38,544 nucleotides of DNA from positions 49,667 to 88,210 of the forward strand of contig PDUO01000111.1 of assembly GCA_003008705.1 (NCBI GenBank), in the 5' to 3' direction. The translations under genes and the position numbers were made by a program. The DNA comes from Pezicula radicicola (taxonomy: Eukaryota > Ascomycota > Leotiomycetes > Helotiales > Dermateaceae). Below, piece after piece: positions 32,874 to 38,544 of this stretch. The first letter of the stretch is position 1. Each line of letters starts with the position of its first letter. The notes under the pieces were generated by a model, which did no database searches, was not told the origin of the DNA, and saw only the letters and a list, made by a program, of their open reading frames with translations.

Positions 32874-33271
32874 TGGCTTCTTCAAGCGTTCATAGGTCAA
32901 TACAAGCTTCACTTCTACATAAGCATACCTGGGTCAGAAGCATACATATCTTCGCCCGAAGGGTATGCTTATATCGAGGGTTTACTGTACTGCGGAAACT
33001 GGAGGCTTGGACTTCTATTTTCCGAGGGGTTTCGTTTTGCGACACACCTTTAGTTAACTATAAAAGTAAAACCCAAATTTCGACTTACTTTCCTAAAAAT
33101 AAGAATAAAAGTCAAGTTGTAATATGTTTCTTTAGCTTGGTATAAACTATATCTCCAAGATAAACGGTTAACTCTAATACTTGCTAAGAATAGCGCCCAT
33201 GTGGTATGGAAACGACCTCCGATCTCTGAAAAATTGATGCAAGCAAAGCGACCTTTCGCCACAACCTTCTC
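32874..33271. other. Spacer with inverted repeat
   Basis: No gene. An 11-bp perfect inverted repeat, ataagcatacc (32919-32929) and ggtatgcttat (32962-32972), encloses 32 bp. This region is probably transposon flank or the 3' untranslated part of the neighbouring regulator gene. Confidence 0.4.
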
Positions 33272-35074
33272 TTATGGCGAGACTTCTCGCATCGCCTGCT
33301 CTCCATCTCCGTGTGTATCCTCCCAAAATGCCTTGCACGCCGGCCCGTGTATCCATTGAATCCAAAGAAACTTGCTAAGCACAGCCTCCACTTCTTCCCA
33401 GGTCTTGAGATCTAATATTGTAACCGTAGCCTTGAGGCGAGCGCCGCACCATAGTTTATTAATGTATTGGAGTGGTAGCAAGCCTGTCATGCAAGTCAAC
33501 CACAGCGATAATTCCAGGCACTCAGTCTTGAGTGCATCCACGCTAGAATCGAGCCTCGTGAGATAGACCTTAAGCTTCTCGAGAATGGTCGTGTGTCGTC
33601 GTCCCTGCACGATGCGTGACGTGCCCCACCAGCCGAACTGGTCGAAGACGGTCTTTAAGAAGACCAGCGCTCCAATACGACAGGCGTCGCCCACCAACTC
33701 TTCGTGAGTAGCTGATCTTCGAGCAGACTCTATGCATAGAAGGCGATATCGTAATGAAGTAACATCGAAGTCTGTGGCTCGCAACGTCTGTCTCTCCCCA
33801 GAACGATGTACCTCGCGAAAGAGTATACAGAAGTTTTCGATACTGCGGACGATGTCGGTAAACTCGTCGTCTAGAGGGACAAGCGTTTGAAGAATTTGGA
33901 ACCCAGTTGGCACCTCTGCCATTGATGAATATTTAATTCTTTGCTGTATGTGCGGCCAAGGTAGTCGATCTCTTCGAAGAACATGTTCTTTCTGGTCTGC
34001 ATCTTTGCCGGAAGGAGGGAGCTTGAAGCGTGGTCGTTGGTCTGGCTCCACACAGCATAAATAGTCGGCGCTGTCGTAAACGTGAGCAAGACCATATTCA
34101 AATCTGGAAGACTGGACAGTTCTTACAGGCAAATCTTCTGTACTATGTCGTGATCGAGAGTTTCTAGTCCCCCGCGAACCTTTATTATTCGACTCAAGCC
34201 GTCTAAATGAGCATTTGCAGCGGCTTTGTCTCCCCCCAAGTAGTCCACACTCTGTTTGACGGAAGCTATTAGAACGACGTTTTCAAGCTAGATAGAGATG
34301 GACTTTACCTCAGCCATCGCCATAAATGCAACAGCATGAATTAATTGATCAGAGATAGCTGTAGAGGAATCTCCCAACTTCTCATTAATCTTGCGAATGG
34401 CTGTGAGCTTGTGCGAGATGATTTCAGTTGACGGGACCTTCCCGGTTTTATTCCAGTTCACGTTCCCAGTCAAGTAACACAGGTGAAGTGCCGACGTTAG
34501 TAGTAGCACGTGAAACAAAGCTTGATCCCTCATTCCTGCGGCAAAACTGGACATATAGTTGAAGACCCTCGGCTGCGCTAATCCCGCGATGATAGTGACA
34601 TCTGCCGGATCCGTTGAGCCATTTTGGACCTGTTAAGTAATCAGCGCACTTACAATGATTCACTAGTTGGTGTGTACGAGGTGTCATCTCGATAGGATAC
34701 TGCGTAAAAGGATCTAGGTTCCCAGTTGGCTGAGGCGGCAGCGAGCAAGTCCCAACGAGGTCATCAGTCCAGAGCACGCTAACTTGAACGGCTTGGTGAT
34801 GGCCGGACTGGCGTTTTTGAGTTGCCTTCTCTCGTTTTCTCCTGAAATGATCTTGCATAACATGAGTCCGGATCAAGGTTCGTGCCGCTCCATCTTCCTT
34901 CGACGATCCATCCACATGCACGAATGTGAATGGTGAACTTTCTGGGCCTGGGCCCCTACTTTTAATATCAGCAAGATCACTTTTGGTTGCGTTAAAGATG
35001 ACAATCATTGGCCTATCGTAGACATCCCGCAAGATGCCATCCTCGCCTTTTAAAATCTGAAGCTGAGGTTCCAT
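33272..35074 (-). CDS. Fungal-specific regulator-like protein (Fungal_trans_2 / tachykinin-family type), no zinc cluster
   Basis: Four exons on the minus strand, 35074-34654, 34601-34309, 34251-34127 and 34070-33272, give 545 residues. The N-terminus has SPFTFVHVDGSSKEDGAART and LIRTHVMQDHFRRKREKATQ, a pattern of fungal proteins with a regulator-type domain but no DNA-binding cluster. Then QLVNHYVTIIAGLAQPRV, ALFHVLLLTSALHLCYLTG, SVDYLGGDKAAANAHLDGLS, IVQKICLADYLCCVEPDQRP and the C-terminal helices (FQILQTLVPLDDEF ... LWIQWIHGPACKAFWED). Introns are 52, 57 and 56 bp (34602-34653, 34252-34308, 34071-34126), all GTAAGN/GTAAAG...CAG. I chose the first acceptor because it makes conserved NHY and keeps the frame. 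If spliced otherwise the gene would look broken. Role unknown; such genes are common in accessory regions. Confidence 0.8.
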
Positions 35075-36689
35075 AAGTGCCGAAAGAAACAGAAAAAATC
35101 CCAATATATTATGTTACAAAAGGACTTTGAGTTTCAATGCCACTCGGGTTCAAAGACGAGAAGTTATCTTTCAAGATCACGCCACGTGACAGTGTACTGA
35201 CACATTCCCTGGTAAGGGCATTGAATAGCATGGCCAGTCAGCAGGGACGTAATCAGCCACAACAGTTCAGCCTTTGGTACCTAGCCAGGGCAGTGAGAAA
35301 CTTGCCTCACCATTGGCCGAATCTGCGCCATAACATGTTCAATTTGGCTAGGCTTATACTGACTGCCATCCTAATGAGGCTAGATTCGATTTCGATCACG
35401 CATGGAAGAATCCTTCCGGAGACTAGACTAGATTAAGAATTATATCAGAGCATGTATCTCTATAACAAAAACCCTTAATAATATAATAAGAGTACCATTT
35501 CAAAGTCCTGAAGTAGGGTTATAAGATAAGCCTACACTAGTAAAGTCTAGTTGTGTTTTGATAATTTAAAGCATTTAGGAAAAATTACGTTGTGGTACGA
35601 GGGCAGCAGGAGGGATTATAATAGGGCTGTATTGAGCGATGATAGCAATAGAGTTGAAATGTGACGGCACGTACAACTGCACAAATGGGATAGTGCTTGT
35701 ATATTGCTTCAATCGACTATTCTAAGCTAAAGGAGAAAGAAAGAAAGAGAAAAGAACGACGAAGGAGGTTGACTCTTTTATGCTCTCCTAGATAATTGTT
35801 TTTGCTAGGCAACACTTGCGTGGTCATGTAACAATCGAATCGTCATAGTATTGAGCGATGATAGTAATAGAGTTGAATTGATGAAAGGACTCAAGCTTGC
35901 GGAAGCAAGCTAAGTGGGCTCAAGACCACTTCTGTATAGACGACGCCCTACCTCTATTCCAAACCTAACTTATAATAATTGGTTATATATTGATCGTCTG
36001 TCCCAATAAGATTCATGACAGCTAGTAACCCTTATCCCGCGAATCTAATTGGATTTATCTTATCCCCTAATTCCTATTGGAATTATAAAGCTAAGTCAAG
36101 TTTGTATATCGAAACCATATTCTAACCCTAAATAACTTTCCCTAAATGCAATTTTCTTGGTAAATTTACAATCCGTTAGCTTACATTAGAGGATTTTTAA
36201 TATAGTTATCAAGCCTTAAGATAACCTTAAGTATTTCTCACTAAGATTTAAGTGAAAGAAGGATTAGTTTTAGGTAGCCATAGATAAATGGGAAATGAAG
36301 TCTTAAACTAATGAATAAAATAGACAACCCTAAATAGTAGGTTAGAGTAAATACGAAGTCCGAGAATATAATATAAAACGAATATATATACTATACTAAG
36401 TATACTAACTGCTTCTAGACGTTGGCATTCCAGCCTAACCTTATATATCTTAGTCTACTCGTATCTACTAAGCGAATACCATAACGAGAGTGCTAGCCTC
36501 TGGCTCGCACGAAGCCTTCGAACTTCCGAGGGCTAGTGATTAAACAGCTCTAGGGTATTAAATATACTAAAAGTAGAAGTGAGGAGGATAATGAAGTAGA
36601 AGCTCGGGATGCAATTGAGAGCGATATTGAGGATTGTATTATAGTCAATGTTGAGTAAATTGAATTTGTAGTTGGTTGCTCTCAGTAAC
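35075..36689. other. AT-rich intergenic region with repeat remains
   Basis: No convincing gene. The open frame at 35137-35436 has no recognisable content and lies in the putative promoter of the minus-strand regulator. From 35450 on the DNA is AT-rich with scattered stops. Near 36540-36655 the plus strand reads SRSEEDNEVEARDAIESDIE and then DCIIVNVE before a stop, which resembles the acidic end of a transposase, but it is too short to assign. Confidence 0.4.
35630..35877. repeat. Pair of 30-bp direct repeats
   Basis: The 30-mer starting gtattgagcgatgatag and ending aatagagttgaa occurs at 35630-35659 and 35848-35877, 218 bp apart, with one difference: agCaat versus agTaat, a CpA-to-TpA change. 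Spacing and decay suggest ends of a short repeat unit or part of an LTR. Confidence 0.7.
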
Positions 36690-37025
36690 TATGGTATCTA
36701 CGCCATCAGTATACTTAGGCCATGACTTACGTTACGCTTAGCAAGATTGTATACCCCCACATCCCTCCTAGCCAAAGACGCATAGCCTCTTAAGCTCTAC
36801 TTATCTACCTAAAAGTCCCTCCGTTCGCATATTTGATCATATAGGGGGCTAAAAACAGAAAGGGGTATCCGAGACCATCATTTGCTCTAGACTCTCCGAT
36901 AATGATGCTTTGAAGGGCTTTAGACACGTACTTGTCCGCGAATTTGCCCTTAACTATGCTACTACAAAGGACCGGGTCTGTAGGCGTAACACACGCACCC
37001 ACACCTAGGGCTTGCAGGAAGGATG
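36690..37025 (-). pseudogene. Plasma-membrane Na+/H+ antiporter fragment
   Basis: The minus strand reads GACVTPTDPVLCSSIVKGKF, ADKYVSKALQSIIIGESRAN and DGLGYPFLFLAPYMIKYANG, then, after stops, EAMRLWLGGMWGYTILLSV. This is the conserved core of fungal Nha1/Sod2-type antiporters, which expel Na+ and K+; the TPTDPVL and ESxANDGLGYPFLF motifs hold the transport residues. Ser-Arg-Ala-Asn replaces the usual Ser-Gly-Ala-Asn. About 110 codons remain, cut on the 5' side near 37025 where unrelated sequence begins, so it is a transferred or insertion-truncated piece. Confidence 0.8.
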
Positions 37026-37029
37026 GATT

Positions 37030-37195
37030 TACTTCGGCAAGCGGTCCGCAGCATGCTAGCTGCTCTACAGATGCCCGATGTTGATGATAATGAGCATCAT
37101 GACTTGGTTGAGAACTATTACGATAAATAGCAGGGGCAGTTGGCCCTAGGAACTAGGGCAGCAATAGCGTTAGCTGTCTCTATTAAAAGCTAGTA
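37030..37195 (+). other. Short unassigned coding-like fragment
   Basis: The plus strand reads RQAVRSMLAALQMPDVDD, NEHHDLVENYYDK, a stop, then QGQLALGTRAAIALAVSIKS and a stop. It resembles the end of a repeated transposon-type ORF. I do not recognise it. It directly abuts the antiporter fragment, so the junction at about 37025 may be an insertion boundary. Confidence 0.3.
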
Positions 37196-37720
37196 ACCAC
37201 CCCCTAGAAACAAATCGAAATTCACAATTTACAATAGAACAATAATTTAAGAACTATAACATTTTCAGATCTAAAATTTAAAGTTACTTTACTACTTAAT
37301 ATATCCTAAGCAAGAACAAGATCACAACCCATACAGAAATAGATAGGCTTGGGGCACCTCTCTTAGTCTTATATCTGGGAATGTACATGTAAATGGGCTA
37401 ACTGGTGCCCTGGTGGCTTCTTCGGCACGGTGTCACCTGCTGACTGCCCGTTTGTTACCGCCGTCGGCCCGACAAACCTTACAGCCGGTAGCGTTAGGGT
37501 TAGGGTTAAGACGACGGACCAGGCGGCGAGGTTAGGTTGGGGCGGCTTCTCCAACACGTACCACCAGCATGCAGGGGCTTGCTCAACACCATCGCAAAGC
37601 CATGGTGCCTGCTGGATTACGCTGGTTAGAAAGTCATGTAACGGGATATGCTGCCCACACCTGGTAGAGAGAGTATGGGGGTTTTTAGCGAAGCTTATCA
37701 TTTTGAACACGAACTTCTCT
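37196..37720. other. Intergenic; GC-richer island with two overlapping ORFs
   Basis: After an AT-rich stretch, 37380-37720 is distinctly GC-richer. Open frames of about 100 codons occur on both strands (plus 37430-37723, minus 37369-37710) without recognisable content. It contains the telomere-like repeat at 37494-37507. This may be an unrelated inserted segment. Confidence 0.35.
37494..37507 (+). repeat. Interstitial telomere-like repeat (TTAGGG)2
   Basis: gcgttagggttagggttaag contains two full TTAGGG units plus TTA. Fungal telomeres are normally TTAGGG arrays, so this is a possible capture or fusion scar. Two units are short enough to arise by chance, but a second two-unit array lies at 17848-17859. 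Confidence 0.6.
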
Positions 37721-38227
37721 TAACTCAACAATACACAACGTTATGTCTTAATAACATTCTAACATGCCATACAAGTCGAGGTCTAGGGCAGAGCTTCAAT
37801 ACCACCTTCCTATCTCTTATTACTTAACCAACCCAGGGCTGGGTTGATTTAATTTTAGTAGTGGTAGAATAAGGTGGTCACAAGATATGGGGGCTAGGTT
37901 GGTTTATTTTCAGGGCTAGGTTGGTTTATAAAAATAAGTAGGAAGGAGGTTATATAAGAAGCTATAAATATCAAGAAATAGTAAACTATATATAGTGATT
38001 CCAACCCTGTTCTTAGAATCACGAAATTCGAAGTTAGAGGTATATTATAATTATTTATACTTATTCTTATAGTTTTAGTGTTTATTACTCTTAAGCTTGG
38101 ATAACCTAGGTAGGCTTATATATATAGGGGTTCGTATTATACAGGAAGAAGAGAAGATATATAGAGGACAGAGTCTATATTAATATTATATTTAGAGTAA
38201 ATAATTATCTAAGTAATAAAAGTAACT
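37721..38227. repeat. AT-rich flank with ggctaggttgg repeats
   Basis: gggctgggttgattta (about 37839-37854) is followed by two close copies of gggctaggttggttta (about 37892-37927). The rest is AT-rich with no readable frame. It is likely a decayed transposon or LTR. Confidence 0.45.
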
Positions 38228-38364
38228 AAGCTATAAACTAGTTAAGCTATAAACAATCAAGCTATAAACTACTAAGCTATGAATAATTAAGTTATAAACA
38301 ACCAAGCTATAGACAACCAAGTTATAAACAACCAAGTAACCAATAACTAAGCTATAAACTAACT
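38228..38364 (+). repeat. 15-bp tandem repeat, about nine units
   Basis: Units have the form aagctataaac plus four variable bases (tagt, aatc, tact, aatt, aacc, aacc, aacc, aact, taac). Copies differ mainly by C/T and A/G changes (aagctat / aagttat), as RIP or deamination would cause. No frame is kept. Confidence 0.85.
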
Positions 38365-38544
38365 ATAGACTAGTTCAACTACCTACCAATGTTTAGAGTT
38401 ATAGTCTATAAGAAGTACTAATACACTATATTACCTAGTGAGATCGAGGCCTACTTTAGTATAGATAGTCTATATAGATTTAGAAAGGAGGAGCGGTAAA
38501 GGATTATAGACTAGATTAAGTATATTATAGGATTAATTCCTAAT
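38365..38544. other. AT-rich end of the window
   Basis: TpA-rich sequence with tatagactag and tatattata motifs. It looks like the RIP-type block at the other end of the window. No frame is readable. Confidence 0.45.

Noticed and set aside
34630..34653. A 24-bp intron (gtaagt...aacag) in the regulator gene at 33-35 kb, implying a frameshift
   Set aside because: Using the later acceptor at 34602 gives a normal 52-bp intron, keeps the frame and creates the conserved NHY, so the gene is better read as intact.
35137..35436. 99-codon plus-strand frame beginning ATG
   Set aside because: Composition and content look random, with no motif or splice signal, and it lies in the promoter area of the minus-strand regulator.
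37494..37507. A true chromosome end
   Set aside because: Only two TTAGGG units, with unique sequence continuing for 1 kb on the far side.
38228..38364. CRISPR array
   Set aside because: The spacers are only 4 bp and near-identical, the organism is a fungus, and there are no cas genes. It is a minisatellite.
1..38544. tRNA, rRNA, riboswitch or prokaryotic operon signals
   Set aside because: No cloverleaf with GTTCRA-type box, no rRNA stretch, and gene structure is plainly eukaryotic with spliceosomal introns.

Overview
This window looks like nuclear DNA of a filamentous ascomycete (Pezizomycotina), probably a TE-rich accessory or subtelomere-like region. The evidence is the short introns of about 46-60 bp with GTAAGT-like donors, CTAAC/CTGAC branch sites and TAG/CAG acceptors; fungus-specific protein families (Zn2Cys6 and C2H2 regulators, NRPS, PKS, P450); fungal pogo and hAT transposon relics; and extremely AT-rich, TpA-rich blocks typical of RIP (repeat-induced point mutation). 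Two-unit TTAGGG arrays occur inside the window.

Layout. 1-920: AT-rich RIP-like block ending abruptly. 1.25-8.8 kb (+): wreck of a multimodular NRPS. 8.98-9.97 kb (-): broken sugar-phosphate-isomerase-like / 3-dehydroshikimate dehydratase gene, with a pogo transposase tail just upstream. 10.4-12.2 kb (-): intact Zn2Cys6 regulator, divergent from an intact SDR at 12.8-13.8 kb (+). 15.3-16.3 kb (-): ends of a dead sugar transporter and a dead alcohol dehydrogenase. 16.3-17.8 kb: unresolved ORFs. 17.8 kb: small palindromic element containing telomeric repeats. 18.6-20.6 kb (+): C2H2 zinc-finger protein and a 260-residue unknown protein. 21.1-21.8 kb (-): PKS KR-ACP tail cut off beside a hAT element. 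21.8-25.8 kb: hAT relic, pogo relic, ankyrin fragment, second hAT relic. 26.0-35.1 kb: ALDH pseudogene, SDR pseudogene with a single stop, intact P450, another pogo tail and an intact regulator-like gene. 36.7-37.0 kb (-): Na+/H+ antiporter fragment. From 37.2 kb: repeats and AT-rich DNA.

How the parts relate. NRPS, PKS, P450, two SDRs, ALDH, a dehydroshikimate-dehydratase-like gene, transporters and regulators are the usual content of secondary-metabolite clusters, so the window reads as a graveyard of one or more clusters. Most nonsense codons at conserved positions are TAG or TGA where the family expects Trp or Gln. These are the C-to-T or G-to-A changes that RIP makes. Five genes have complete or near-complete open structures with clean introns: the Zn2Cys6 regulator, the 12.8 kb SDR, the P450, the 33-35 kb regulator and the 19.7 kb unknown. 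I found no CRISPR array, tRNA, rRNA or convincing novel defence-like system. The most unusual items are the systematic Trp/Gln-to-stop decay, the palindrome carrying telomeric repeats, and an NRPS wreck beside a dehydroshikimate dehydratase wreck.
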